Origin: CAYRTD01 sp964528675
GTDB lineage: Bacteria; Bacteroidota; Bacteroidia; Bacteroidales; GCA-2748055
Reading direction: 5' to 3'
DNA length: 64,000 bases
NCBI GenBank assembly: GCA_964528675.1
Contig: CAZGTU010000012.1
Location: forward strand, 17,677 to 81,676
Both the position numbers and the translations under genes were made by a program. The notes under the pieces are model-generated. The model was given only the letters and a program-made list of their open reading frames with translations, ran no database searches and was not told where the DNA came from. Of this stretch, positions 15,963 through 25,508 are shown in pieces (the first letter of the stretch is position 1; the number at the start of each line of letters is the position of its first letter).

Positions 15963-17393
15963 TCACTTTTTTCGGATAATTTCACTAATATTTTCTTCTT
16001 TTATCTGTACACTCTTTTGTAAGATCTTCTTCCTGTCGGGAATTATGTCATAATTTTGTCTTTTATAAGATTTCTTAGTTGCCGGTGAAGGATTCACACC
16101 GGTTATAACCTCAAGAGTCTCAGCCAAAACAGGATCTGTTATATCGCCAAATGGTTTTGCTCCTAAAATTTGATCCTCAATCATATAATCCGGTTCAAGG
16201 CCATCTACAAATTCCGTAATTCCTTCCGAATTGGCGTATTTAAGCACTATAGGGACAATGGCATAATTATGTCTGGATGGTTCCTCTGTATCAGGGAATA
16301 CCCAGGCCCCGGTGTATTTTCCGAAGGTAGTTTCTCCAACGGTGGTAACATTCATGTAAGGATCAAGTCCCGTGATCACGAGTTCACTGGCAGAGGCAGT
16401 TTCCGAAGTTGTCATGAAATATACATTGCTCATATCGAGGTTAACGCTGGCATTGGTAAAAAACAGGTTAAGATCTGAGGAGTTTTCGCCACCTTCCTGA
16501 AGAAAGAGGTTATTCAGGTAATTATTATATACATAACTGACAAGTACATTTGAGGAAGAGGCTACGGATGCCGGAGCTATGGAAGAGGCAAGGTAAGATG
16601 CCATTGACACTTCCCCGCCAGGGTTATAGCGTAAGTCGATGATTAATTCATCAATTGCTGAATCTGCAAATGCTGAAAATACATCATCAAGCTGGGCAAT
16701 GAACATGTCATTCATGCCACTCAGAAAATCGACATAAACCAGATAACCAATCTTCTTGTCCTGATAATTGATTATTTCCTGATGAATTACAGGGCTTGAG
16801 GTAATCACTTCAGCCGCCAGATCGACAGTCTCTCCGGTTGGCACGAGACTGCTTCCGTTATAATATCCGAGACCCGCAGAATAACTTTGCTGGGAGTACA
16901 GTCCTGAGAAATTGGTTGTATCCAGTTCGGTGTCATCAATGCTAATAATAATATCCCCTCGTTCCAGTCCGGCTTCTGATGCGGGGGTATTGGGAATTAC
17001 ATATTCAACGATAATAAACACCCCGTCACTATCGCTGTATCTTCCAAATGCCGGTGAATATCCCATAGACATCGGCGTCCCTGAAAGTTCAGCCTTGAAT
17101 GATTCGAAATCGTCAGTGATGAACGACCATATATCTTCCTGATTATATAATAAGCTGTAAAAGAAAGCAGACGGATTTGATTCATTCGCGGGATTAAGAT
17201 TAGCCGGTATTTGATCATTCCATAAGTAAATGGTATTCATCCATTCATATATCCATTCACTTACTTCTTCATTTGTGAATTTTTCATCATCATTATTATT
17301 ATCGTTATTGGGATTTTCTTTTTCACATGAGCTAAAAAAGAAAAATATAAATGTGATTGCTAAAAAATAACTATAAATGTTTCTAAATTTCAT
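15963..17393 (-). CDS. S41 family peptidase lipoprotein
   Basis: 476 residues with lipoprotein signal (FIFFFFSSC, lipobox Cys at about 23) and an acidic low-complexity NDNNNDDE stretch after it. Domains in order: N-terminal helical cap (WIYEWMNTIYLWNDQIP), a PDZ domain with ASEAGLERGDIIISIDDTEL, and the C-terminal processing protease domain with IIDLRYNPGGE. The catalytic Ser is in TSETASASELVITG and the Lys in ETTFGKYTGAW. It is probably a periplasmic or surface-facing protease. It is preceded by a divergent gap shared with fucI. Confidence 0.85.
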   Translation of the reverse strand: MKFRNIYSYFLAITFIFFFFSSCEKENPNNDNNNDDEKFTNEEVSEWIYEWMNTIYLWNDQIPANLNPANESNPSAFFYSLLYNQEDIWSFITDDFESFKAELSGTPMSMGYSPAFGRYSDSDGVFIIVEYVIPNTPASEAGLERGDIIISIDDTELDTTNFSGLYSQQSYSAGLGYYNGSSLVPTGETVDLAAEVITSSPVIHQEIINYQDKKIGYLVYVDFLSGMNDMFIAQLDDVFSAFADSAIDELIIDLRYNPGGEVSMASYLASSIAPASVASSSNVLVSYVYNNYLNNLFLQEGGENSSDLNLFFTNASVNLDMSNVYFMTTSETASASELVITGLDPYMNVTTVGETTFGKYTGAWVFPDTEEPSRHNYAIVPIVLKYANSEGITEFVDGLEPDYMIEDQILGAKPFGDITDPVLAETLEVITGVNPSPATKKSYKRQNYDIIPDRKKILQKSVQIKEENISEIIRKK

Positions 17394-17498
17394 TGCTGAT
17401 TTTATTTAATGATTTGAGTTAAGAACGTTAAATTAACAAAATTTATGAGCCATGAGTTTATTTTTTTTTCATAGTTAAGAAATAAAGTTTTTTTTTCG

Positions 17499-17529
17499 TA
17501 ATATTGCAATACAGAACACAGCAGAACAC
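17499..17529 (+). promoter_or_regulatory. fucI promoter with 10-bp-spaced direct repeat
   Basis: TAATATTG (17499-17506) matches the TAnnTTTG box at seven of eight positions. Directly after it lie two CAGAACAC copies (17512-17519 and 17522-17529), one DNA turn apart, 17 bases before the fucI ATG. A regulator bound there would cover the start of transcription. Confidence 0.45.
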
Positions 17530-17546
17530 CTTAAATAATTATTATC

Positions 17547-19343
17547 ATGAAAATTCCACAAAAGAAATCTCCACGTTTTTACCAGGCAAATCCGAAGATT
17601 GGAATCCGCCCGGCTATTGATGGCCGACGCAGAGGTGTAAGAGAATCTCTGGAAGAGCAGACCATGGAAATGGCAAAAAATGCCGCTCGTTTTCTTGAAA
17701 AAGAATTAAGACATCCTGATGGTACAGCGGTGGAATGTGTAATCGCTGATCAATGCATTGGTGGAGTTGCAGAATCGGCCACAACTGCTGAGAAGTTCGA
17801 AAGGGAAGGGGTAGGCGTTTCACTAACAGTGACACCATGCTGGTGTTATGGTACAGAAACCATTGATATGGATCCCTATCTTCCTAAAGCAATCTGGGGG
17901 TTTAACGGTACAGAACGACCGGGTGCCGTCTACCTGGCGGCTGCCCTGGCAGGACACTCGCAGAAAGGACTTCCTGCTTTTGGTATTTATGGACATGATG
18001 TCCAGGATATGGGTGATGAGAGTATTCCCGAAGATGTGCAGGAAAAGCTGTTAATGTTTGCCAAAGCAGGGCTTGCTGTAGCTTCGATGAAAGGAAAATC
18101 ATATCTTTCAATAGGTTCTGTTTCCATGGGAATTGCAGGTTCTATTGTTGATGATCATTTTTTCCGGGAATTTCTCGGAATGAGAAATGAATATGTAGAC
18201 ATGAGTGAGATCATCAGACGAATCGATGAAGAAATTTATGATAAGGAGGAGTTTGAAAGAGCACTTAAATGGACAAAAGAGAAGTGCAAAGAAGGAAAGG
18301 ATGTCAATAGTGCTGATCAGCAAAGAAGTCGGGAGCAAAAAGATAAAGACTGGGAATTTGTTGTTAAGATGACATTAATTGCCAGGGATTTGATGGTGGG
18401 CAATCCCAAACTCGATAAGATAGGTTTTGGCGAAGAAGCCATGGGACACAATGCTCTTATTGCAGGATTTCAGGGACAGCGTCAATGGACTGATCATTTT
18501 CCCAATGGAGATTTTATGGAAGCCATTCTCAATTCCTCATTTGATTGGAATGGAATTCGTCAGCCCTATTTAATGGCTACAGAGAATGATAGCTTGAATG
18601 GTGTGGCCATGATGTTTGGACATCTTTTAAATAATTCGGCTCAGGTATTTGCTGATGTAAGGACCTATTGGAGTCCGGAAGCAGTACATAGAGTTACAGG
18701 GTGGAAACCTGAGGGCTTAACAGAAGGTGGTTTTATTCATTTGATCAATTCAGGTTCGGCTTCCCTTGATGGATCGGGAAGACAACTGGAAAATGGAAAA
18801 CCCGTAATGAAACCATTCTGGGAAATATCAGAAGAAGAGGCTGATGCCTGCCTGGAGGCAACCACCTGGCATCCGGCTGTAACCGAATATTTTCGCGGTG
18901 GCGGATTCTCATCTACATTCAGGACCCCTGGCGGAATGCCGGTTACTCTTTCCCGTATAAATTTGATTGAGGGACTTGGACCTGCTTTACAAATTGCGGA
19001 AGGATATTCTGCTGAATTGCCAGAAGAGGTGCATAACACTCTTGATGAAAGAACAAATGAAACATGGCCAACCACCTGGTTTGTACCTATCATAAACGGC
19101 AAAGGTGCTTTTAAGGATGTGTATTCAGTTATGGCTGCCTGGGGGGCAAATCACGGTGCTTTTGGATACGGACATTTTGGAGATAAACTGATCACTCTTG
19201 CTTCAATATTAAGAATACCGGTATGTATGCATAATATTGAAGATGAAAGAATTTTCAGGCCATCTGCGTGGAATGCTTTTGGTATGGATAGGGAAGGAAG
19301 TGATTATCGGGCCTGTAAGGTTTATGGCCCTGTGTATAAGTAA
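17547..19343 (+). CDS. fucI: L-fucose isomerase
   Basis: 598 residues, full family length. The N terminus KIGIRPAIDGRRRGVRES is characteristic. Metal/active-site segments are present: GFGEEAMGHNALIAGFQGQ (Glu), TENDSLNGVAMMFGHLL (Asp) and WGANHGAFGYGHFGD (His). The enzyme converts L-fucose to L-fuculose (and D-arabinose to D-ribulose) in the cytoplasm with Mn2+. No fucK, fucA or transporter lies nearby, so the rest of the pathway must be elsewhere. The GntR-type gene downstream is probably its regulator. Confidence 0.95.
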   Translation: MKIPQKKSPRFYQANPKIGIRPAIDGRRRGVRESLEEQTMEMAKNAARFLEKELRHPDGTAVECVIADQCIGGVAESATTAEKFEREGVGVSLTVTPCWCYGTETIDMDPYLPKAIWGFNGTERPGAVYLAAALAGHSQKGLPAFGIYGHDVQDMGDESIPEDVQEKLLMFAKAGLAVASMKGKSYLSIGSVSMGIAGSIVDDHFFREFLGMRNEYVDMSEIIRRIDEEIYDKEEFERALKWTKEKCKEGKDVNSADQQRSREQKDKDWEFVVKMTLIARDLMVGNPKLDKIGFGEEAMGHNALIAGFQGQRQWTDHFPNGDFMEAILNSSFDWNGIRQPYLMATENDSLNGVAMMFGHLLNNSAQVFADVRTYWSPEAVHRVTGWKPEGLTEGGFIHLINSGSASLDGSGRQLENGKPVMKPFWEISEEEADACLEATTWHPAVTEYFRGGGFSSTFRTPGGMPVTLSRINLIEGLGPALQIAEGYSAELPEEVHNTLDERTNETWPTTWFVPIINGKGAFKDVYSVMAAWGANHGAFGYGHFGDKLITLASILRIPVCMHNIEDERIFRPSAWNAFGMDREGSDYRACKVYGPVYK

Positions 19344-19390
19344 TTCTGTATTTATTGTTGTGAATTGAAGAAAAATATTTATTTTTAAAC

Positions 19391-19515
19391 ACCGGTTGGG
19401 ATGAATGTCTATTCATGTAAGTTTGGTTAGTTAGTTGTTACTTCATTAATATTCAATAAGTTGGTAATTGGTTATTTAATCTTTTCCACTTTCATTCATC
19501 CCCCGGTTTTTTTTA
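19391..19515 (+). promoter_or_regulatory. Attenuator-like structure between fucI and regulator gene
   Basis: The arm ACCGGTTGGGATGAATG (19391-19407) can pair with CATTCATCCCCCGGT (19493-19507), which runs into eight T, giving a terminator with an 85-base loop. The left arm can instead form the local hairpin ATGAAT-gtct-ATTCAT (19401-19416). Two exclusive folds, one ending in a U tract, is the layout of an attenuator; no known riboswitch class is recognised. Confidence 0.45.
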
Positions 19516-19551
19516 GCATCTCAATTTTAAATCCACCCAAAAGTTTCATGA

Positions 19552-20547
19552 ATGAGTTCTTTCAGGGTTTTTATTGATAAGAATTCTTCTGTACCTGTTT
19601 ACAGACAAATTATTATTCAGGTTGAGGATGCGATTGGATCTGGGTTTCTTACCCGCGGAAGTAGCTTGCCTTCAGTTAATCATTTAATAAAAAGTCTGAA
19701 TATTTCCAGGGATACAGCATTCAAAGCCTATGAGCATTTAAAGGCAAGGGGTGTTATTGAATCCATTCAATCCAAAGGGTATTTTGTCAGGGAGAGTAAA
19801 ATCCGCGTTTTACTCTTTTTGGACTTCTACAGCCCCTTTAAGGAGGGACTGTACAATGCTATGCGGAAAAAATTACCTCAAAACTTCAGTATAGACCTCT
19901 ACTTTCATCATTATAATCCGGAAGTTTTCCAGGAAGTTCTGGAAAATGGTAAAGGCAGATATCAGCACTTTGTGATCATGAGTTTTGAAGATGAAAGAAT
20001 AAAAAAGATGCTTCAAAAGATGGACAAAGACAGGGTGCTTATTCTTGATATGTGCTATGGGGCACCTGAGCACCTGCCTCGAATCTGTCAGGACTTCGGG
20101 GATGCCTTTTACAGTTGTCTTTTTTCTGCCCGAAAAAAACTTGGCAAATACTCTGAAGTTTTATACGTTTTAAGACCTGAGACTCATCATCCGGAGGAGT
20201 CAGCTATAGCATTTATTAACTTTTGTTCTGATCATGGTATAAAGGGAAAAGTTTTAGAAAAAATGAGGAAAGAGGATGTACAAAAGAACAGGGCTTATAT
20301 TGTGGTTTCTGATGATGATCTTGTAAGCATTGTGGAAATGAGTCACAAGAACAGATATGAATTAGGAAAGGATATCGGGGTAATCTCTTATAACGACACC
20401 GCCGTGAAAAAAATAATCGCCGGTGGAATATCAGTGATTTCAACTGATTTCTCCGAAATGGGCAAAAAAGTGGCGGATTTTCTTATAAGTCCACGTTTTA
20501 CCGGTGTTTCTATACCCACTCAATTTATTGAAAGAAATTCACTTTAG
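19552..20547 (+). CDS. GntR-family regulator with LacI-type sensor, FucR-like
   Basis: 331 residues. Residues 1-80 are a GntR winged helix (PVYRQIIIQVEDAIGSG, SLPSVNHLIKSLNISRDTAFKAYEHLKARGVIES, GYFVRES). The rest is a periplasmic-binding-like sugar sensor with late segments DIGVISYNDTAVKKII and ISVISTDFSEMGKKVADFL. This architecture is used by Bacteroides FucR, which represses fucose genes. Its place 208 bp after fucI supports the same job here; the ligand would be L-fucose or a pathway intermediate. Confidence 0.8.
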   Translation: MSSFRVFIDKNSSVPVYRQIIIQVEDAIGSGFLTRGSSLPSVNHLIKSLNISRDTAFKAYEHLKARGVIESIQSKGYFVRESKIRVLLFLDFYSPFKEGLYNAMRKKLPQNFSIDLYFHHYNPEVFQEVLENGKGRYQHFVIMSFEDERIKKMLQKMDKDRVLILDMCYGAPEHLPRICQDFGDAFYSCLFSARKKLGKYSEVLYVLRPETHHPEESAIAFINFCSDHGIKGKVLEKMRKEDVQKNRAYIVVSDDDLVSIVEMSHKNRYELGKDIGVISYNDTAVKKIIAGGISVISTDFSEMGKKVADFLISPRFTGVSIPTQFIERNSL

Positions 20548-20551
20548 AATT

Positions 20552-21901
20552 TTAAAATGTCAGAGTAAATACAGTTTCTTTATCCGGTTGGGACTGGGCA
20601 GTAATAGTTCCACCGTGTAATCGAAGAATCTGGCGTGACAATGCCAGCCCAATACCTGATCCTGTGGGTTTGGTTGTGAAGAAGGGGATAAAGATCTTAT
20701 CAATAACATCCTTTAAAATACCACTGCCGTTATCGATAACCTGTATAGTTGGTCTGCCTCTTTTATTGAAAAAGGCTTTCATAATTATTCTAGAATCTTC
20801 TTTATCTTCCACTGCATGGATGCTGTTTTTGATAAGGTTGATCATTACCTGTTCAATAAGTTGTTCATCCATAGATATTTCAAAGCTCTCAGGTTCTATT
20901 TGCTTGATCAGGTGAATGTCTTTGCCTTTCATCTCTTCTTTCATTAATTCCTCAATATTACTGAAAAGATCGCCGGCTTTAACCATTTTAAAGTTAGGCT
21001 TTGGTATCCGGGTCAAATTTCGATATGTATTGACGAAATGCAAGAGTCCGTTACTTCTTTTATTAATTGTGGTAAGGGCCTGTTTGATCTCCTGCACAGT
21101 CTCGACATCAATTTTTTCAGTTTCTTCTTCAGATGTATAGGGCCTGAGAATACTTTCCAGTGTTGCGGATAAACTTGCTATGGGAGTGATGGAATTCATG
21201 ATCTCATGAGTAAGGACTCTGATAAGTTTCTGCCAGGCCTCGGTCTCCTGTTCCTCAAGTACATTCTGAATATTCTTAATTGTAGTAAGAACGATGATCT
21301 TATTTTTTAATTTAAATTCGGTGGCTTGAATGGCCAACTGGAGAAAATCATCATCATCCTGCACTTTTACCAGTTTGTTATACCCTGGTTTAATATTCAG
21401 CAAGGTTTCTACCAGTTCGGGTGAAAGTGTGTTGAGTTTTTCAATATTATTAATGGAGCTCAACTGAAATAATTTTTTTGCTGCTTTATTGATCATTTCC
21501 ACTGTCCCGTTTTTCTGGTAGGCCAGGATACTGACATCTATATTCTGGACAATGCTTTGCAGGTAATGGAAATGCTCTTCTTTCTCCGATCTGACCTTTT
21601 GAAAGTCTGCAATTACATCGTCAAAAGCTTTATTCAGTTCATTGAAAGACCTTCCCATTCCTTCAATTTGAAATGAACGGGTAAATTCCGAAAACCTGAT
21701 TGATTCCAGGAAACTGGCCAGATCGCGATTGGTTTTATCGACAAACCTGATCAGGGAATATACCTGAAGCAGGATCAGTAAAAATACAAGGATTGGGGTA
21801 AGGTATGTTTCTGTATCAAGCAAATAAAAGAAGAGAAATACAGTTAAAGCAAATGCCAGAATCCTTATGATCAATATGACTCTAAAATTTTTATAAACCA
21901 T
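20552..21901 (-). CDS. Membrane sensor histidine kinase, NtrB/NtrY-like
   Basis: 449 residues with two adjacent N-terminal transmembrane helices and almost no periplasmic loop (ILAFALTVFLFFYLL, TPILVFLLILLQVYSLI). A HAMP-like linker, a PAS domain (about 115-215), HisKA with LTHEIMNSITPIASLS (His near 232) and HATPase_c with MINLIKNSIHAVED, VIDNGSGI and PTGSGIGLALSRQIL follow. The minimal loop suggests it senses a membrane or cytoplasmic signal. It overlaps the upstream response regulator gene by 11 bp, so the two are one transcript. Confidence 0.88.
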   Translation of the reverse strand: MVYKNFRVILIIRILAFALTVFLFFYLLDTETYLTPILVFLLILLQVYSLIRFVDKTNRDLASFLESIRFSEFTRSFQIEGMGRSFNELNKAFDDVIADFQKVRSEKEEHFHYLQSIVQNIDVSILAYQKNGTVEMINKAAKKLFQLSSINNIEKLNTLSPELVETLLNIKPGYNKLVKVQDDDDFLQLAIQATEFKLKNKIIVLTTIKNIQNVLEEQETEAWQKLIRVLTHEIMNSITPIASLSATLESILRPYTSEEETEKIDVETVQEIKQALTTINKRSNGLLHFVNTYRNLTRIPKPNFKMVKAGDLFSNIEELMKEEMKGKDIHLIKQIEPESFEISMDEQLIEQVMINLIKNSIHAVEDKEDSRIIMKAFFNKRGRPTIQVIDNGSGILKDVIDKIFIPFFTTKPTGSGIGLALSRQILRLHGGTITAQSQPDKETVFTLTF

Positions 21902-23267
21902 GTTTTTCCATTCTACGATATAAAGAGGTTCTTGTCAATCCCAGATCCTGTGCCGCCTGTGTGATATTCCCCTGGTAATGCTTAAGAACTTTGCTAATTA
22001 CCTGTTTTTCTATTTCATCAAGATTATAACTTTCAAATTCGAAATCTCCTCCTGATTTTGCCTGTGAGCTGAGGATGAAATCATCCGGACTAAGACTATC
22101 ACCCTCCGTCATGATTACAGCTCTTTCAATGGCATGTTGCAATTCTCTCACATTTCCGGGCCAGGAATAGTGGTTCAGTTTTTTCATGGCCCCTGACTGG
22201 ATATTCCTGATAGACTTTCTGTATTTTTTTGAATATACTTTTAGAAAATGATCTGCCAGAATAGGGATATCCCCCTGCCGGTCTCTTAAAGGGGGCAGGT
22301 GAATTTCCACGGTGTTGATGCGATACAGCAAATCCTGTCTGAAATTGCCTTCCGCAACTTCTGTATGAAGGTCATTGTTGGTGGCGCAGACAAGCCTGAC
22401 ATCTATGTTAATAGGCTTATTGGCCCCCACTCTTGTAACTTCTCTTCTTTCTATTACTGTCAGTAATTTGGTTTGCATCTGGGGAGTAAGATTACCGATT
22501 TCATCCAGAAAAAGTGTACCCCCTGAGGCAATTTCAAATCTTCCCTGCTTGGCGGTTTTGGCATCAGTAAAAGCTCCTTTTTCATGCCCGAAGAGTTCGC
22601 TCTCAAAAAGGGTCTCGGCTATTGATCCCAGATCAACATTAATGAATACCTCATCTTTTCTTAGGGAATTTCTGTAAATTGCTCTTGCTACCAATTCCTT
22701 TCCCGTACCGTTTTCACCAAGAATAAGCACATTGGCATCGGTTGCGGCAACTTTCTTAATGGTATTAAAAACACTCATCATTTCTTCCGATTGTCCGATG
22801 AAATCGGTAAAAGGCTGATCAAGTACGGCTGAAATTTCTCTTTGTTTTTGCCTGAGCTCATCAGCTTCTTTTCTCGATCGACTCAGATTGATCGAAGAAT
22901 TGATAGTTGCCAGCAGTTTTTCATTCTGCCAGGGTTTAAGAATGAAATCAGTTGCCCCGGCTTTTATTGCTCTCACAGCTTTCTCAGCATCACCATATGC
23001 AGTGATGAAAACAACAACAGCGGTAGGATCTATATTTAATATCCTGTCCAGCCAATCAAAACCTTCCTGTCCGGAAATGGCATCCTTGGTAAAATTCATA
23101 TCCAGAAGAATAACATCCCAGCTTTCTTTTTTGAGCATTTCTGGCAATTTTTCCGGACCTGACAGTGTTTCGATCAATTCCACTTCCGGTTTTAACAAAA
23201 GTTTCAAAGCGAATAAAATATCCTGATTATCATCAACTGCCAATACTTTTCCTTTTTTCGAACTCAT
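21891..23267 (-). CDS. Sigma-54-dependent NtrC-family response regulator
   Basis: 458 residues: receiver domain (acidic VDD at 11-13, phospho-Asp 56 in VILLDMNF), AAA+ domain (Walker A GENGTGKELVARAIY, GHEKGAFTDA loop, Walker B GGTLFLDEIGNL, FRQDLLYRINTVEIHLPPLRDR) and a Fis-type helix-turn-helix at the end (NITQAAQDLGLTRTSLYRRM). The sigma-54 contact loop reads GAFTDA rather than GAFTGA, a change I recall from other Bacteroidota regulators. It is transcribed with its kinase and divergently from the HlyD-ABC-TolC operon, its likely target. Confidence 0.9.
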   Translation of the reverse strand: MSSKKGKVLAVDDNQDILFALKLLLKPEVELIETLSGPEKLPEMLKKESWDVILLDMNFTKDAISGQEGFDWLDRILNIDPTAVVVFITAYGDAEKAVRAIKAGATDFILKPWQNEKLLATINSSINLSRSRKEADELRQKQREISAVLDQPFTDFIGQSEEMMSVFNTIKKVAATDANVLILGENGTGKELVARAIYRNSLRKDEVFINVDLGSIAETLFESELFGHEKGAFTDAKTAKQGRFEIASGGTLFLDEIGNLTPQMQTKLLTVIERREVTRVGANKPINIDVRLVCATNNDLHTEVAEGNFRQDLLYRINTVEIHLPPLRDRQGDIPILADHFLKVYSKKYRKSIRNIQSGAMKKLNHYSWPGNVRELQHAIERAVIMTEGDSLSPDDFILSSQAKSGGDFEFESYNLDEIEKQVISKVLKHYQGNITQAAQDLGLTRTSLYRRMEKHGL

Positions 23268-23433
23268 CTTAATTTTCGTTTTTCCTTCATTATAATTCTC
23301 TGAGGCCTAAAATACGAATCTTTTTTTAAATGTTCGAATCCGAACGATAAATGTTTCATTATCGGACACTTTCTAAATAATACTCTATATTTAAAGTGTA
23401 TCTAATAAATTGATAATCAAAGCATGTAGACCT

Positions 23434-23450
23434 TTGGCATAATTAATGAT
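23434..23450 (+). promoter_or_regulatory. Possible sigma-54 promoter before the efflux operon
   Basis: TTGGCAT...ATGAT resembles the -24/-12 pattern TGGCAC-N5-TTGCW: the GG element is good, the GC element is GA. It would place transcription just before the ATG at 23476 and fits the NtrC-type activator encoded divergently. Confidence 0.25.
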
Positions 23451-23475
23451 ATTAGATAGTACAAAAATCACGCAC

Positions 23476-24744
23476 ATGAACGGAATGGACAAAAAAATCG
23501 AAAAAAAGAAAGGACTTTCCAAAAGAATGATCTGGATTATGGTAGGTGTAGTAGCCGTATCCCTTATCTTTTATAATATCGTTTTTGGAGACAAAAGTTC
23601 AAAACTGAATGTTGATCTGGAAAAAATCAGCATTGAAGATGTGGAGGAAGACATTTTCCAGGATTATATTGCAGTTCAGGGAGTTGTTGAACCTATCAAA
23701 ACAATTTATCTTGATGCTGTTGAGGGAGGAAGAGTGGAAGATATAGTAAGTGAGGAAGGCAGCATGTTAAAGGAAGGAGATCCAATTCTGAGATTATCCA
23801 ATAATAATCTTATTCTTGAGATTTCTAATACTGAGGCGCAGGTTTTACGGACCATTAATGAGTTAAGGAATGCTCGTAATTATATGCAGCAGCAATTATT
23901 AAGTTCCAATATACAAATTCTTCAACTCGGTAAAGACGTGAGAAAACTTAAACGTAATTATGAGAAGAATAAACTTCTTTATAAAGAAAATCACATTTCC
24001 GATGAGGAATATCAACAATCAAAAGAAGAGTATTTCACAGCAAATAAACTTTTAAAGTTGCAGAAGGAACATCATGTAAGCGATTCTATTTACAGGGAAA
24101 TCCAGGTTTCGTCTCTGGAAGAATCAGTTAATACTATGACTGAAAATCTAAAACTTGCCCAGAAGCGCCTCGAGAACTTGAATATCAGAGCTCCTATAGA
24201 TGGAGAGCTGGCTACATTGAATCCCGAAATTGGAGAGGTGATCAATTACGGAACACGTGTAGGGACCATAAATATTCTTGATTCGTATAAACTCAGAGTG
24301 GATATTGATGAACACTATGTTGCACGTGTAAACAGGGGGTTAGTCGGAGAAGCTGATTTTGCAGGTAAAAAGTACATTGCAAAGATCACCAAGCTTTTTC
24401 CTGAAGTACAAAATGGTCGTTTTGCCGTAGATATGGTTTTTACCGAAGAAGTTCCCTCACAGATAAAAATTGGTCAGACTTCAAGAATTAAACTGGAACT
24501 TGGTGAATCCCAGAAAGCGATGTTGCTCCCCAAAGGAGGCTTTTATCAGAGTACGGGCGGTCAATGGGTTTATGTCCTTGATCCCTCCGGAGATTTCGCG
24601 GTTAAGCGTCAAATCAGCATCGGACGCCAAAATCCGAGATATTATGAAGTTCTTGATGGTTTGAATGAAGGAGAAGAGGTGATCGTTTCGTCATATGATA
24701 ATTTCGGCGATGTAGATAAACTGATATTGAAAAATAAGAATTAA
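23476..24744 (+). CDS. HlyD/MacA-type periplasmic adaptor protein
   Basis: About 422 residues from the ATG at 23476; an ATG at 23446 is also open, but it would overlap the promoter-like site. A single membrane anchor (MIWIMVGVVAVSLIFYNIVF) is followed by half of a lipoyl-like domain (LDAVEGGRVEDIVSEEGSML), a long coiled-coil hairpin (about 120-245), the second lipoyl half (NIRAPIDGELATLNPEIGEV) and beta-barrel and membrane-proximal domains. It bridges an inner-membrane transporter and TolC. It is first in an operon with an ABC ATPase, a 95-residue unknown and a TolC protein. Confidence 0.88.
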   Translation: MNGMDKKIEKKKGLSKRMIWIMVGVVAVSLIFYNIVFGDKSSKLNVDLEKISIEDVEEDIFQDYIAVQGVVEPIKTIYLDAVEGGRVEDIVSEEGSMLKEGDPILRLSNNNLILEISNTEAQVLRTINELRNARNYMQQQLLSSNIQILQLGKDVRKLKRNYEKNKLLYKENHISDEEYQQSKEEYFTANKLLKLQKEHHVSDSIYREIQVSSLEESVNTMTENLKLAQKRLENLNIRAPIDGELATLNPEIGEVINYGTRVGTINILDSYKLRVDIDEHYVARVNRGLVGEADFAGKKYIAKITKLFPEVQNGRFAVDMVFTEEVPSQIKIGQTSRIKLELGESQKAMLLPKGGFYQSTGGQWVYVLDPSGDFAVKRQISIGRQNPRYYEVLDGLNEGEEVIVSSYDNFGDVDKLILKNKN

Positions 24745-24787
24745 TTATATTTATTTTCAAAAATATTAATCAATTAAATTTTTTCTC

Positions 24788-25471
24788 ATGATTAAAACAG
24801 TAGAATTAACCAAGGTTTTCCGTACTGATGAAGTGGAAACCACCGCCTTGAATAAGGTGAATCTTGAAATATCAAATGGTGAATTTGTTGCCATAATGGG
24901 ACCTTCCGGCTGCGGTAAATCCACTCTTCTGAATATCCTGGGTTTACTTGATAATCCTACAGGCGGACAATTATTTTTTGTTGATAAGGATGTTACCAAA
25001 TATTCAGAAAGAAACAGGACTAATCTCCGGAAGTCGAATATCGGATTTGTTTTCCAGAGTTTTAACCTGATTGATGAATTGAATGTTTTTGAAAATGTTG
25101 AACTACCTTTATTGTATCAGCGTGTGTCTTCCGGAGACAGGAAAAAGCGAGTTGAAGAGGTTCTGGATAGGATGAAGATCTCTCATAGAAAGAAGCATTT
25201 TCCCCAGCAACTTTCCGGTGGTCAGCAACAAAGGGTTGCCATAGCAAGAGCCGTTGTTTCCAAGCCTAAACTTATCCTTGCTGATGAGCCTACCGGTAAC
25301 CTGGATTCTTCAAACGGAGAAGAGGTAATGAACCTTTTATCTGAGCTTAACCAGGAAGGTACCACGGTAATTATGGTTACACACTCTCCAACTGATGCTG
25401 ATAAAGCACACAGGATAATTCAATTATTTGACGGACATATTGTCACCGAAAATATTAAACAAAGGGTATAA
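24788..25471 (+). CDS. ABC transporter ATPase, LolD/MacB type
   Basis: 227 residues with every ABC motif: Walker A GPSGCGKST, Q-loop VFQSFNLIDEL, signature LSGGQQQRVAIARAVV, Walker B LILADEPTGNLDSS and H-loop VTHSPTD. It groups by sight with the LolD/FtsE/MacB-N family, which pairs with FtsX-like permeases. No such permease gene is present in this operon. It starts 43 bp after the adaptor gene. Confidence 0.92.
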   Translation: MIKTVELTKVFRTDEVETTALNKVNLEISNGEFVAIMGPSGCGKSTLLNILGLLDNPTGGQLFFVDKDVTKYSERNRTNLRKSNIGFVFQSFNLIDELNVFENVELPLLYQRVSSGDRKKRVEEVLDRMKISHRKKHFPQQLSGGQQQRVAIARAVVSKPKLILADEPTGNLDSSNGEEVMNLLSELNQEGTTVIMVTHSPTDADKAHRIIQLFDGHIVTENIKQRV

Positions 25472-25508
25472 GCAACACTGAAGTTGCAGTAACAGAAATC
25501 ATAACATC

